NCBI GenBank assembly: GCA_900551095.1 | Contig: URUJ01000001.1 | Location: 1-64,000 of the forward strand | Length of the DNA: 64,000 nt | Source of the DNA: an uncultured Anaerococcus sp. | GTDB lineage: Bacteria > Bacillota > Clostridia > Tissierellales > Peptoniphilaceae | Direction of reading: 5' to 3' | Part shown: positions 16,927 to 25,826 of the stretch, piece by piece | How positions within the stretch are numbered: the first letter of the stretch is position 1 | Layout: every line of letters begins with the position of its first letter | The notes under the pieces: model-generated | Database searches by the model: none | Seen by the model: only the letters and a program-made list of their open reading frames with translations | Told to the model about the DNA's origin: nothing | Translations under genes and position numbers: made by a program

Positions 16927-17406
16927 ATGAAAAAAGAAATAAAAACAAATGCAATGAGATTTCTTGATACTTTAGATATAGAATATGAACATATAGACTA
17001 CGAACTAGACCATGAATTTGTTTCTTCTGTTGATTTAGCAGAAGAAGGAAATCAGGACATTCACACAATCTTTAAGACACTTGCTACAGAATCCAAAGAT
17101 GGAGACGTTTATATATTAGTAATAAACGGTGCAGACGAAATAGATTTTAAAAAAGCTGCAAAAGCTGTTGGCGTAAAGAGCCTATCCATGCTTGCTCTTA
17201 AAGACCTTAAAAAAACCGTTGGCTACGAAAGAGGTGCCACAACTCCCCTTGCCCTAAAAAAAGACTATCCAGTATTGATCGATGAAAAGGCAAAAAACAT
17301 GGATTTTATAAAGGTATCTGCAGGTAAGGTTGGCCATTCTATAAAAATTCGACCAGAAGATTTGAAAAGAGCTAGCAAGGGCACCTTTGCAGATTTGATA
17401 AAATGA
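16927..17406 (+). CDS. ybaK: YbaK/EbsC-type aminoacyl-tRNA deacylase
   Basis: A 159-residue protein of the YbaK family, which removes cysteine mischarged onto tRNA-Pro. The conserved first lysine of the pocket is in TIFKTLATES (near residue 50), followed by VINGADEIDFKKAAKAVG and the strand YERGATTPLAL, then the C-terminal VSAGKVGHSIKIRPEDL. The ATG has AGAGGTGATATA before it. The next gene starts inside its stop codon as ATGA, so the two are translationally coupled. It is on the strand opposite to most of the window. Confidence 0.93.
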   Translation: MKKEIKTNAMRFLDTLDIEYEHIDYELDHEFVSSVDLAEEGNQDIHTIFKTLATESKDGDVYILVINGADEIDFKKAAKAVGVKSLSMLALKDLKKTVGYERGATTPLALKKDYPVLIDEKAKNMDFIKVSAGKVGHSIKIRPEDLKRASKGTFADLIK

Positions 17407-18086
17407 TTTTAAATAAATTTGAATACGGCAAAAAAATATCCTATCAAGTTAACAATAATTATAATTTAGAGGAAATATCTCAAAATAAAAGTGAAATCAA
17501 AAATTGTTTTTCTATTAAAATCTTAAATGACAATGATAATGAGAAGTTAAAACTTTTGGTAATCCTCTCACCAATTTTTATTTCAGTTTTCGATAATGGA
17601 AACTATGAATTAGAATTCCTTAGAGAAACCATCGAAAATTCTTCCTATCCCTTCGCTTTGTACCCGAATTTTTTTGAATCTTTTAATAAGTGCCAATATT
17701 TCAAGGATTATAGGGGTAATGATAATGAAAATATCACAGAAGATATTATCTTAAGGGAAGATAAGGCCATAGAATTCTATTTCAATTCTCTGCCAGAAAT
17801 ATACCTCAAATCTCTCCTTGCCATGGTTGATGCCTTGATAGAAGATGATTCAAATAGACAAATGCTTTTGCAATACTTTGACCAAATGAGAGATGATATT
17901 GTTATAAATGGTAGAAGGTCAATTTTAGCCAATGGCATCCAAGCTTTTTACTTAAATAAATATGTAGTAGTCTGGATGCTTGACCTTATAAATTTTATCA
18001 AAGAAAACGATCCAGATTCATACAAATATTTACAACCTATTTTTGACCTTATTAATAATTTAAAAACTCCACGACTAATTAATTAG
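17403..18086 (+). CDS. Hypothetical protein coupled to ybaK
   Basis: A 227-residue soluble acidic protein I do not recognise. It has no signal peptide or membrane segment. The N-terminal 90 residues look beta-rich (KLLVILSPIFISVFDNGNYE), and the C-terminal half is helical (EIYLKSLLAMVDALIEDDSN to the end). It overlaps the ybaK stop by four bases and ends at a bidirectional terminator, so it is a true member of that operon. A role in tRNA quality control is possible only by association. Confidence 0.75.
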   Translation: MILNKFEYGKKISYQVNNNYNLEEISQNKSEIKNCFSIKILNDNDNEKLKLLVILSPIFISVFDNGNYELEFLRETIENSSYPFALYPNFFESFNKCQYFKDYRGNDNENITEDIILREDKAIEFYFNSLPEIYLKSLLAMVDALIEDDSNRQMLLQYFDQMRDDIVINGRRSILANGIQAFYLNKYVVVWMLDLINFIKENDPDSYKYLQPIFDLINNLKTPRLIN

Positions 18087-18095
18087 ATTTTATAT

Positions 18096-18132
18096 AAAAA
18101 TCAGAGCAAGGATAATCTCCGCTCTGATTTTT
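18096..18132. terminator. Bidirectional terminator
   Basis: The inverted repeat aaaaatcagagc/gctctgattttt (18096-18107 and 18121-18132) has A- and T-runs on both flanks. It separates the convergent unknown gene (plus) and CoA-transferase gene (minus) and can serve both. Confidence 0.9.
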
Positions 18133-18138
18133 AATTTC

Positions 18139-19488
18139 TTAGATTCTTTTGTTTGTATTTCTCCAAATACCAATTTCTTCAGCAGCTTTGATTAACTCGT
18201 CCCTATTATCTGGGTGGGCAAGTCCTACTAGAGCTTCTGCTGCTTGCCAGGTAGTTAATCCCTTGAAATTTGCGATACCTTGTTCTGTAGCTATATAGTG
18301 GGTATTGCTTCTTACAGCTGTAGCTTGAGTTCCTGGAGCGAAAGTTGGTACGATGTTTGAAATTCTCTTGCCATCTTTACCTACTCTTGATGAGTTAAGG
18401 GCAATGATTGATCTACCACCTTTTGATCTATAAGCACCAAGAACAAAGTCTAAAGCTCCGCCTGCACCAGAAATATGTTTTGTTCCTACAGTTTCAGCTG
18501 AGATTTGGCCCCATAGGTCTACTTGTAAAACTGTGTTTATAGAAACAAAGTTATCAAGAGATGCTATTACTCCAACATCATTTACATAATCAACTGGAGC
18601 TGCCATCAATTCTTCGTTATCATCTATATAATCATATAATTCTTGGCTTCCTGCAGCGAAAGCATAAGTTTGACGACCAGTGTCTATGTTTTTCTTGCGT
18701 CCTGTGATTCTTCCAGCTAATGCCATTTCTCTAAAGGCATCTACATACATTTCTGAGTGAACACCGAGGTCTTTTAGGTCTGATTTTGCAATTTCAGATC
18801 CTATAGCATTTGGAAGTCCACCTATACCGATTTGGATAGTATCTCCATCTCTTAATTTATCTACGACAAAACTTGCTGCTTTTAATTCTTCTTCACCAAA
18901 AGATGCTTTTGGTAATGTAAGCATTGGGTAGTTTGATGACTCAAAGATATAGTCAACATCTTTGATATTTATACAGTTATTAAATCCACCAAGAGCCCTA
19001 GGTACATTCTCGTTAATTTCAAGTATTATTTTGTCAGAATTTTCAAATGATGCCATAGTGTGGCTTACTGAGATACCGAAGTTAAAGTTACCGTGTTTAT
19101 CCATTGGGCTAACTTGAATAACAGATACAGCTGCTTTTGGAGCATTTTCTGCTAGATATCTAGGAAGTTCGCTGTATTTGATTGGAGCAAAGAATGCACC
19201 AGTTTTATTAGCATTTATCAGTTTTCTTTCCGTTCCTGATGCATGCCAAGAATGGTAAGTTATATGCTCACCTGTTGGGTCTGCTTGACCTGTATAAGGC
19301 ATATAAGGAACTACACCGCCCCTAACTTTAACGTCTTTTAATTCGTTAACTCTTTCAGCTAGAGCCTTGTCAAAATCAACTGGTGTTAATGCACACCAAC
19401 CCAATTCTACCCAGTCGCCGTCCTTAACCATAGCTGCTGCTTCTTTTACAGTAATTAATTTTTCTTCATATAGTTTTTTATAATCCAT
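18139..19488 (-). CDS. but: Butyryl-CoA:acetate CoA-transferase
   Basis: A 449-residue class I CoA-transferase of the acetyl-CoA hydrolase/transferase family. It would exchange CoA from butyryl-CoA to acetate, giving butyrate and acetyl-CoA, the last step of butyrate formation. The CoA-binding loop is IGIGGLPNAIGSEIAKSDL (near residues 215-235), and the catalytic glutamate is in the motif LGVHSEMYVDA just after it. The glycine-rich HISGAGGALDFVLGAYRSKGG is near 335-355. 4-hydroxybutyrate CoA-transferases (AbfT/Cat2) look alike, but the neighbouring thl-hbd-crt-bcd-etf genes favour butyrate. It has its own transcript start after the thl terminator. Confidence 0.9.
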   Translation of the reverse strand: MDYKKLYEEKLITVKEAAAMVKDGDWVELGWCALTPVDFDKALAERVNELKDVKVRGGVVPYMPYTGQADPTGEHITYHSWHASGTERKLINANKTGAFFAPIKYSELPRYLAENAPKAAVSVIQVSPMDKHGNFNFGISVSHTMASFENSDKIILEINENVPRALGGFNNCINIKDVDYIFESSNYPMLTLPKASFGEEELKAASFVVDKLRDGDTIQIGIGGLPNAIGSEIAKSDLKDLGVHSEMYVDAFREMALAGRITGRKKNIDTGRQTYAFAAGSQELYDYIDDNEELMAAPVDYVNDVGVIASLDNFVSINTVLQVDLWGQISAETVGTKHISGAGGALDFVLGAYRSKGGRSIIALNSSRVGKDGKRISNIVPTFAPGTQATAVRSNTHYIATEQGIANFKGLTTWQAAEALVGLAHPDNRDELIKAAEEIGIWRNTNKRI

Positions 19489-19596
19489 ATAATCCCCTTT
19501 TTATAATATCGTTTTCTTAAGCTATTTTTATTATACCCGTAATTGAAAATTATTATCATTCTTTTCTATTATTTTTAAAATTTTTAATAAAAACAA

Positions 19597-19635
19597 GCAA
19601 AAAAGGCATGCAGATAAGAACTACCTGCATACCTT
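19597..19635 (-). terminator. Terminator of crt-hbd-thl
   Basis: The minus-strand hairpin AAGGTATGCAG/CTGCATGCCTT with an 11-base loop is followed by a T-run. It lies just after the thl stop and before the but transcript. Confidence 0.88.
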
Positions 19636-19645
19636 AAAATTTATC

Positions 19646-20830
19646 TTATCTTTCTACAACAACTGCAGTACCCATACCGCCACCTATACAAAGTGTTGCG
19701 ATACCTTTTTTAGAGTCTCTCTTTTGCATTTCATATAGAAGTGTTGTAAGGATTCTTGCTCCTGATGCACCAACTGGGTGACCAAGTGCAATAGCACCAC
19801 CGTTTACGTTAACTATATCAGTATTAAGACCAAGTTCTTTAATTACTGATAAAGCTTGTGCTGCGAATGCTTCGTTTGCTTCAATTAAGTCAATATCTTC
19901 AAGAGTTAAGTTAGCTTTTTCTAGAGCTTTTCTAACTGTTGGGATTGGACCTGTACCCATGATAGCAGGATCAACACCTTCTGTTGCATAGCTTACGATT
20001 GTAGCTAGTGGTTTTACACCAAGTTCTTTAGCTTTTTCTTCGCTCATTACTACTAATGCTGCAGAACCGTCGTTAAGACCTGATGCGTTAGCTGCTGTTA
20101 CGCTACCACCATCTCTCTTGAATGCTGGTTTAAGTTTAGAGATACCTTCAGCTGTAACACCTTCTCTGATGTGTTCATCAGTGTCAACAATTGTTACATT
20201 GCCTTTTCTATCTTTAACTTCTACTGGTACTATTTCATCTTTGAATTTACCTTCAGCTCTTGCTTTTTCAGCTCTATTTTGGCTCATTGCTGCAAGTTCA
20301 TCTTGTTCTTCTCTTGTAAGACCGAATTTTTCAACTATATTTTCAGCTGTCATACCCATGTGGTAATTGTTGAATGCGTCCCAAAGACCATCTTTGATCA
20401 TTTCATCAACAGCCTTTTTGTCGCCCATTCTAGCTCCCCATCTTTCATTTTGAAGAAGATATGGTGCGTTTGACATTGATTCTGTACCACCTGCTATAAC
20501 TATGTCAGAGTCTCCTGCCATAATCATTTGGGCTGCTAGAGAAACGCTTCTTAAACCTGAACCACAAACGATGTTTAATGTCATTGCTGGTTTTTCTTTA
20601 GGGATACCTGCTCCAATAGAAATTTGTCTAGCTACGTTTTGGCCAAGACCTGCTTGAAGTACGCAACCAAATACCATTTCATCTACATCTTCTGGTTTGA
20701 TTCCAGCTCTTTTAATTGCTTCTTTAACTGCTGTGATACCTAAATCTTGTGCACTTACTGATTTTAATGCACCACCGTATGATCCAATTGGTGTTCTTGC
20801 TGCACTTGCTATTACTACTTTTCTTGTCAT
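19646..20830 (-). CDS. thlA: Acetyl-CoA acetyltransferase (thiolase)
   Basis: A thiolase of 394 residues that condenses two acetyl-CoA to acetoacetyl-CoA, the entry step of the butyrate pathway. The nucleophilic cysteine is in LNIVCGSGLRSV (near residue 88), the conserved NEAFAAQ and the catalytic His in NGGAIALGHPVGASGAR are near 315-355, and the second catalytic Cys is in ATLCIGGGMGTA near 380. Length and motifs are normal for a biosynthetic thiolase. It is the third gene of crt-hbd-thl, 33 bases after hbd, and precedes a strong terminator. Confidence 0.97.
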   Translation of the reverse strand: MTRKVVIASAARTPIGSYGGALKSVSAQDLGITAVKEAIKRAGIKPEDVDEMVFGCVLQAGLGQNVARQISIGAGIPKEKPAMTLNIVCGSGLRSVSLAAQMIMAGDSDIVIAGGTESMSNAPYLLQNERWGARMGDKKAVDEMIKDGLWDAFNNYHMGMTAENIVEKFGLTREEQDELAAMSQNRAEKARAEGKFKDEIVPVEVKDRKGNVTIVDTDEHIREGVTAEGISKLKPAFKRDGGSVTAANASGLNDGSAALVVMSEEKAKELGVKPLATIVSYATEGVDPAIMGTGPIPTVRKALEKANLTLEDIDLIEANEAFAAQALSVIKELGLNTDIVNVNGGAIALGHPVGASGARILTTLLYEMQKRDSKKGIATLCIGGGMGTAVVVER

Positions 20831-20863
20831 AATTTCTCCTTTATTTTTTACTTACTTTTTATC

Positions 20864-21706
20864 TTATTTGCTATAGTCGTAGAAGCCTTTACCTGTTTTT
20901 CTACCAAGGTCTCCAGCTCTTACCATTTGTCTTAGAAGTGGATTTGGTCTATATTTGCTATCACCAAATTCGTTGTAAAGAACTTCCATAATAGCTAAAC
21001 ATGTATCAAGACCTATTAAATCTCCTAGGGCAAGAGGTCCCATTGGGTGGTTTGCACCAAGTTGCATACCTTTGTCGATATCTTCAACGCTTGCAAGACC
21101 GTCAGCTAGTACGCCGATACCTTCGTTAATCATTGGGATAAGAAGTCTGTTTACAACAAATCCTGGACCTTCTTTAACTTCGATAGGTTGTTTTCCTAAA
21201 TCTTCTGCTAATTTGAAGATTGTTTTGTTTGTTTCGTCAGATGTGTGAAGTCCTCTGATAACTTCTACAAGTTTCATAACTGGAACTGGATTGAAGAAGT
21301 GCATACCAATTACATTTTCTGGTCTCTTTGTAGATGCAGCTATATCTGTAATTGAAAGTGAAGATGTGTTTGAAGCAAGGATTGCACCTTCTTTTACCAC
21401 TTCATCAAGTTCTTTAAAGATGTCTTTTTTAAGTTTTGGATTTTCTGTTGCAGCTTCGATTACGATATCACAATCAGCAAGATCTTTAACTTCTGTTGTA
21501 TATGTGATATTTGCTAAAGCTTTTTCTTTATCTTCTTCAGTCATTCTTTCTTTAGAAACATTTCTTGTATATGATTTTTCTATTCTTGCCTTGCAAGCTT
21601 CTAGAAATTCATCTTTGATGTCTCTAACTACAACTTCGTAATTTTTAGCAGCTGTTTCTACAATACCGCCGCCCATAATTCCTGAACCGATTACACCTAT
21701 TTTCAT
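20864..21706 (-). CDS. hbd: 3-hydroxybutyryl-CoA dehydrogenase
   Basis: A 280-residue dehydrogenase that reduces acetoacetyl-CoA to 3-hydroxybutyryl-CoA. The nucleotide-binding loop GVIGSGIMGGGI is at residues 4-15. The catalytic His is in VIGMHFFNPVPVMKLVEVI (near 140), and the C-terminal domain contains GFVVNRLLIPMINEGI and NHPMGPLALGDLIGLD. Bcd and crt partners are adjacent. NADH or NADPH preference cannot be settled by eye; an Asp after the second strand (VVVRDIKDEF) suggests NADH. Lies 12 bases downstream of crt. Confidence 0.96.
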   Translation of the reverse strand: MKIGVIGSGIMGGGIVETAAKNYEVVVRDIKDEFLEACKARIEKSYTRNVSKERMTEEDKEKALANITYTTEVKDLADCDIVIEAATENPKLKKDIFKELDEVVKEGAILASNTSSLSITDIAASTKRPENVIGMHFFNPVPVMKLVEVIRGLHTSDETNKTIFKLAEDLGKQPIEVKEGPGFVVNRLLIPMINEGIGVLADGLASVEDIDKGMQLGANHPMGPLALGDLIGLDTCLAIMEVLYNEFGDSKYRPNPLLRQMVRAGDLGRKTGKGFYDYSK

Positions 21707-21718
21707 TAAATTTCTCCT

Positions 21719-22498
21719 TTATTTATTTTCAAATTCTGCTTTACCTTTATTGATAAAAGCATTCATTCCTGTTTTTTGATCTTCTGTTGAGAAGGTTAGA
21801 GCAAATAAGTTTTCTTCAACTTTAATTGCACTGTCTATATCTACTTGACCACCAACATTTATCGCTTCTTTAGATGCTCTAACTGCAACTGGTGCGTTAG
21901 CAGCAATCTTTTCTGCAAGTTTCTCTACAGTTTCTTCAAGTTTGTCAGCTTCTACAACTTCTTGAACTAAGCCGATTTCATAAGCTTTGTCAGCCTTGAT
22001 ATTTTTAGCAGTATAGATTAAATATTTTGCATATCCAGGACCTACAAGTCTTTGAAGTCTTTGAGTTCCCGCAAATCCTGGAGTAATTCCAAGACCAACT
22101 TCTGGTTGACCAAATAAAGCTTTGTCACTTGCTATTCTAAAATCACAGCTCATAGCGATTTCACAACCACCACCAAGAGCAAATCCGTTAATAGCAGCTA
22201 TAACTGGAATAGGTAGACTTTCTAATTTTCTAAATACTGAAAGTCCTTTATGACCAAATTCTTTTGCTTCAATAGCTGTTAGAGTTGACATTTCTTTAAT
22301 ATCTGCTCCTGCAACAAAACTTCTGCCTTCACCTGTTAGTATTGCTACTCTTAGGTCTTTGTTAGCTCTTACTTCGTCTAGAAGTATATTTAGTTCATCT
22401 AGTACTTCTGAGTTAAGTGCGTTTAAAGCTTCTGGTCTATTTATAGTAATCTTTGCTATATGACCATTAACTTCATATTTTACAGTTTTGTAAGTCAT
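21719..22498 (-). CDS. crt: 3-hydroxybutyryl-CoA dehydratase (crotonase)
   Basis: A crotonase-fold enzyme of 259 residues that dehydrates 3-hydroxybutyryl-CoA to crotonyl-CoA. The oxyanion-hole segment FVAGADIKEM (near 60-70) and GFALGGGCEIAMSCDFRIAS (near 105-125, with the catalytic Glu) are intact, as is FGQPEVGLGITPGFAGTQRL with the second catalytic Glu. It is the first gene of the crt-hbd-thl operon and has its own consensus promoter about 95 bases upstream. Confidence 0.96.
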   Translation of the reverse strand: MTYKTVKYEVNGHIAKITINRPEALNALNSEVLDELNILLDEVRANKDLRVAILTGEGRSFVAGADIKEMSTLTAIEAKEFGHKGLSVFRKLESLPIPVIAAINGFALGGGCEIAMSCDFRIASDKALFGQPEVGLGITPGFAGTQRLQRLVGPGYAKYLIYTAKNIKADKAYEIGLVQEVVEADKLEETVEKLAEKIAANAPVAVRASKEAINVGGQVDIDSAIKVEENLFALTFSTEDQKTGMNAFINKGKAEFENK

Positions 22499-22587
22499 TC
22501 ATCCCCCTTCAAATAAATCGTTTACAAATATTTACTGGCACAAAGCCTTCATTAACTTTATACCCATTTTTTCTTTCTTATACTTAT

Positions 22588-22615
22588 ATTATAACAGTTG
22601 ATATTTTTTTGTCAA
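22588..22615 (-). promoter_or_regulatory. Promoter of crt-hbd-thl with possible Rex-like site upstream
   Basis: Minus strand TTGACA (22610-22615), 16 bp, TATAAT (22588-22593). Just upstream at 22622-22639 lies ttgtataaattttaacaa, which keeps one perfect Rex half-site (TAACAA) and four of six bases of the other. A 13-base element shared with the bcd promoter lies at 22640-22652. Confidence 0.82.
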
Positions 22616-22700
22616 TCTTTTTTGTATAAATTTTAACAATTTTTAGAAAAACGATTAACAAATCGTATATCAAGCCATTTTTTTATCGTCTATATACAAG

Positions 22701-22732
22701 AAAAACCACTATTTAATAATAAATAGTGGTTT
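22701..22732 (-). terminator. Terminator of bcd-etfB-etfA
   Basis: Minus-strand hairpin AAACCACTATT/AATAGTGGTTT followed by Ts, 10 bases after the etfA stop. It separates this operon from crt-hbd-thl. Confidence 0.88.
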
Positions 22733-22743
22733 AATTTTTAATA

Positions 22744-23745
22744 TTAAGCGTTTCTTGCTTTGATTTTTTCTGTTAATGCTGGAACTACTTCAAATAAGTC
22801 TCCAACAATACCATAATCAGCTACGTCAAATATTGGCGCATCTGGGTCTTTATTTATAGCAACTATTGTATCTGAAGCATTGATACCAGCTAAGTGTTGG
22901 ATAGCTCCAGAGATACCTACTGCTATATATACCTTTGGTCCTACAGTTTTACCTGATTGACCAACTTGATGTGAGTGAGAAATCCATCCAGCATCTACTG
23001 CCGCACGTGAAGATCCTACTGTAGCTCCTAGGGCTTCTGCTAATTCTTCTATGATTTTAAAGTTAGCTGCTTCTCCTAAACCACGTCCACCAGATACGAT
23101 AAATTCAGCACCAACAAGATCAACTTCTTCACCTTCGTCTCTTGGGATGAAGTTAAGAATCTTTGTTCTGATTTCGCCTGTATATTCTATATTATCTTCA
23201 ATTTCTTCTATGTTGTCTTTTCTACCTAAAGCTTCTTTAGAGAATACACCTGGACGTACTGTACCCATTTGTGGTCTTGAGTCTGGACAAAGAATTTGTG
23301 CCATTAAGTTACCACCAAAAGCAGGTCTTGTCCATTGAACGTTTCCTGTTTCAGCGTCTACATCAAGTTCTGTACAGTCTGCAGTAAGACCTGTGTGAAG
23401 TCTTGAAGAAACTCTTGGTCCTAAATCTCTACCTTGGTTTGTTGCACCAATTAGAATTGTGTTTGGATTGTATTTTTCAACAAGTTTTTCTACTGCATTT
23501 GCATATACGTCTGTATTATATTCTTTATAAATATCGCCTTCGCAAGTGATTATTGCATCAACGCCGTGATCTTTTACTTCTTCTTTAGCTTTAGATACTT
23601 CTTTACCAATAATAACTGCTACTAATTTTCCACCAAGTATGTCAGCCATTTTTCTGCCTGGATTCATTAATTCAAGGCCTACATTAACAGCTGATCCATC
23701 TTCCTTAGTTTCAACTAATACCCATAGGTTTTTATTTTCTGACAT
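22744..23745 (-). CDS. etfA: Electron transfer flavoprotein alpha subunit
   Basis: EtfA, 333 residues, the FAD-binding subunit that hands electrons to Bcd. The C-terminal signature is intact: FIVSGGRGLGEAANFKIIEELAEALG and SSRAAVDAGWISHSHQVGQSGKTVGPKVYIAVGISGA (near 215-285). The N-terminal half is the Etf alpha/beta domain. In butyrate formers EtfAB can bifurcate electrons from NADH to crotonyl-CoA and ferredoxin. 9 bases separate it from etfB. Confidence 0.96.
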   Translation of the reverse strand: MSENKNLWVLVETKEDGSAVNVGLELMNPGRKMADILGGKLVAVIIGKEVSKAKEEVKDHGVDAIITCEGDIYKEYNTDVYANAVEKLVEKYNPNTILIGATNQGRDLGPRVSSRLHTGLTADCTELDVDAETGNVQWTRPAFGGNLMAQILCPDSRPQMGTVRPGVFSKEALGRKDNIEEIEDNIEYTGEIRTKILNFIPRDEGEEVDLVGAEFIVSGGRGLGEAANFKIIEELAEALGATVGSSRAAVDAGWISHSHQVGQSGKTVGPKVYIAVGISGAIQHLAGINASDTIVAINKDPDAPIFDVADYGIVGDLFEVVPALTEKIKARNA

Positions 23746-23754
23746 AGTCCCTCC

Positions 23755-24564
23755 TTAAATAAGCTTTTTATCAGCTAAAGCTGCAATTAGCTTATCTGCT
23801 GCGTCGCCAGCTTCCATATCTTCGAAGATTTCGCCAACTTTTTCAACTGTAGGTGTGTATGATTTATTAACTCTTGTTGGAGAACCTTTAAGACCAATAG
23901 CTGTTTCATCAATACTTTCTTTTAGTTCTTCGAAAGTAATTTGGTTAATTGTTGCTTTTTTAGCTTTTAATTTATTTTTAATTTTTGGATATCTTAATTC
24001 TAAATCACCATATTTTGTAAATGTAACTAGAGCAGGAAGGGTCATTTGAATTTCAAGTGCTCCACCTTCAACCTCTTTAAGAACCTTAAGTCCTTCTTCA
24101 TTTACTTCTGCTGTATAACCATATGTTATTTGTGGGAGGTCAAGGTGTTCAGCAAGTTCTGGTCCAACTTGTGCAGTATCACCATCTATAGCTTGAAGTC
24201 CACAAAATACCATATCTGGCTCGCCTTCAGTTTCAGCTACTTTTTTTATAGCTTCTGAAAGAATATAAGATGTAGCTAGTGTATCAGAACCACCAAATTT
24301 TCTATCTGTAACTAGGTATGCATTATCAGCACCTACTGCTAGACAATCTCTTAGCATTGGATCTGCTTGTGGAGGTCCCATTGAGATTACAGTAATCTTA
24401 ACTTCTGGATCTTTATCTTTAATTCTTAAAGCTTGCTCTAAAGCAAAAGCATCGTAAGTATTAAGGATACTTGGAACGCCTTTTCTAATTAGTGTGTTTG
24501 TAACCGGATCAATTTTGATTTCATTTGTGTCCGGTACTTGTTTTGCACATACGAATATATTCAT
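23755..24564 (-). CDS. etfB: Electron transfer flavoprotein beta subunit
   Basis: EtfB, 269 residues, starting IFVCAKQVPDTNEIKIDP, with the nucleotide-binding stretch FCGLQAIDGDTAQVGPELAEHL (near 120-141) and the LPALVTFTKYGDLELRYP segment. It pairs with EtfA. In bifurcating Etf the beta subunit binds a second FAD in place of AMP; the length and clostridial style fit, but this cannot be proved by eye. Middle gene of bcd-etfB-etfA. Confidence 0.96.
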   Translation of the reverse strand: MNIFVCAKQVPDTNEIKIDPVTNTLIRKGVPSILNTYDAFALEQALRIKDKDPEVKITVISMGPPQADPMLRDCLAVGADNAYLVTDRKFGGSDTLATSYILSEAIKKVAETEGEPDMVFCGLQAIDGDTAQVGPELAEHLDLPQITYGYTAEVNEEGLKVLKEVEGGALEIQMTLPALVTFTKYGDLELRYPKIKNKLKAKKATINQITFEELKESIDETAIGLKGSPTRVNKSYTPTVEKVGEIFEDMEAGDAADKLIAALADKKLI

Positions 24565-24597
24565 ATATATCTCCCTTCGTTACTTATTACTTATTAT

Positions 24598-25734
24598 TTA
24601 TTTTAAAAGTGCACCAGAAACAACCATTAACATAACCTCTGAAGTACCTTCATAGATTTCTGTTATTTTAGCGTCTCTCATCATTCTTTCTACTTCGTAT
24701 TCTTTAACGTAACCATAACCACCGAATAATTGAACAGCTTTTGTTGTAACATCCATTGCTACTCTTGCTGCTTTAAGTTTAGCTTCTGCTGCTGCAACTG
24801 TGTAGCTTTCGCCAGCGTCTTTAAGTGTAGCTGCTTTGTATACTAAGTGACGAGCACTTTCTATGTCTATAGCCATTTCAGCTAGTTTAAATTGTGAATT
24901 TTGGAATTTAGCGATTGGTCTACCAAATTGTTGTCTTTCTTTAACATATTTGATTGCTTTGTTAAGTGCGCCTTCAGCTATACCTAGCGCTTGTGCTGCT
25001 ATACCAATTCTACCACCGTCTAGAGTTTGCATAGCATATTTAAAGCCTTTTCCTTCTTCACCTAAAAGGTTAGCTGCTGGTATTCTACAATCTCTAAATA
25101 CTAATTCCATTGTTGATGAAGCTTTGATACCCATTTTGTCTTCTTTAGTACCAAATTCAAAACCTGGAGTTCCCTTTTCTACGATAAATGCAGAGATTCC
25201 TCTTGTTCCTTGAGATTTATCTGTCATAGCAAATACTACATAAGTATCAGCGTAACCTGCGTTTGTTATAAAGATTTTTGTACCATTAAGAACATATTCA
25301 TCACCATCTTTAACAGCTACTGTTTTTTGACCTGAAGCATCAGTACCTGCATCTGGTTCTGTAAGTGCGAATGCGCCAAGTTTTTCACCTGAAGCTAGTG
25401 GAACTAAATATTTTTCTTTTTGTTCTTCATTACCAAATTTATTAATGCAGTCAGCGCCAAGTGATGTATGAGCTGAAAGAATAACACCTGTAGATGCACA
25501 AACTTTTGATAATTCTTCAACAGCTAGTACATATGTAAGTGTATCTAGACCAATTCCACCATATTCTTCGTCAAATGGGATACCGAAGAAACCTAACTCT
25601 TGCATTTTTGCTACGTTTTCTTCTGGGAATCTGTGTTCTTCGTCTATTTCAATAGCTATAGGTGCTACTTCTTTTTCAGCGAAGTCTCTAAACATTTGTT
25701 GCATTTCTAATTGTTCGTCAGTTAATTTATACAT
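24598..25734 (-). CDS. bcd: Butyryl-CoA dehydrogenase
   Basis: An acyl-CoA dehydrogenase of 378 residues that reduces crotonyl-CoA to butyryl-CoA. Landmarks are AFALTEPDAGTDASGQKT and FITNAGYADTYVVFA (FAD and substrate contacts, near 120-165), LFGGYGYVKEYEVERMMRDAKI (near 330-350) and the catalytic glutamate in EIYEGTSEVM near the C-terminus. The ATG at 25734 follows AAAGGAGAGATA, so it is the start; the longer reading upstream would include the promoter region. Next to etfB and etfA, so the three form the usual Bcd-EtfAB complex. Confidence 0.95.
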   Translation of the reverse strand: MYKLTDEQLEMQQMFRDFAEKEVAPIAIEIDEEHRFPEENVAKMQELGFFGIPFDEEYGGIGLDTLTYVLAVEELSKVCASTGVILSAHTSLGADCINKFGNEEQKEKYLVPLASGEKLGAFALTEPDAGTDASGQKTVAVKDGDEYVLNGTKIFITNAGYADTYVVFAMTDKSQGTRGISAFIVEKGTPGFEFGTKEDKMGIKASSTMELVFRDCRIPAANLLGEEGKGFKYAMQTLDGGRIGIAAQALGIAEGALNKAIKYVKERQQFGRPIAKFQNSQFKLAEMAIDIESARHLVYKAATLKDAGESYTVAAAEAKLKAARVAMDVTTKAVQLFGGYGYVKEYEVERMMRDAKITEIYEGTSEVMLMVVSGALLK

Positions 25735-25789
25735 TATCTCTCCTTTAAATTTTGACTTTGGATTAAACATCCTAACTATTATTATCCTA

Positions 25790-25826
25790 CTGTTATTATC
25801 TTAACAATCATTTAATCAATTGTCAA
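25790..25826 (-). promoter_or_regulatory. bcd promoter overlapped by a Rex-like operator
   Basis: Minus strand TTGACA (25821-25826), 17 bp, TAAGAT (25798-25803). TTGTTA-AGATAA-TAACAG (25790-25807) covers the -10 box and matches the Rex consensus TTGTTAnnnnnnTAACAA at 11 of 12 informative bases. Rex represses fermentation genes when NADH is low in relation to NAD+. The remaining DNA to 26057 is AT-rich; apart from a 13-base element at 25841-25853 also found before crt, I see nothing in it. Confidence 0.78.
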
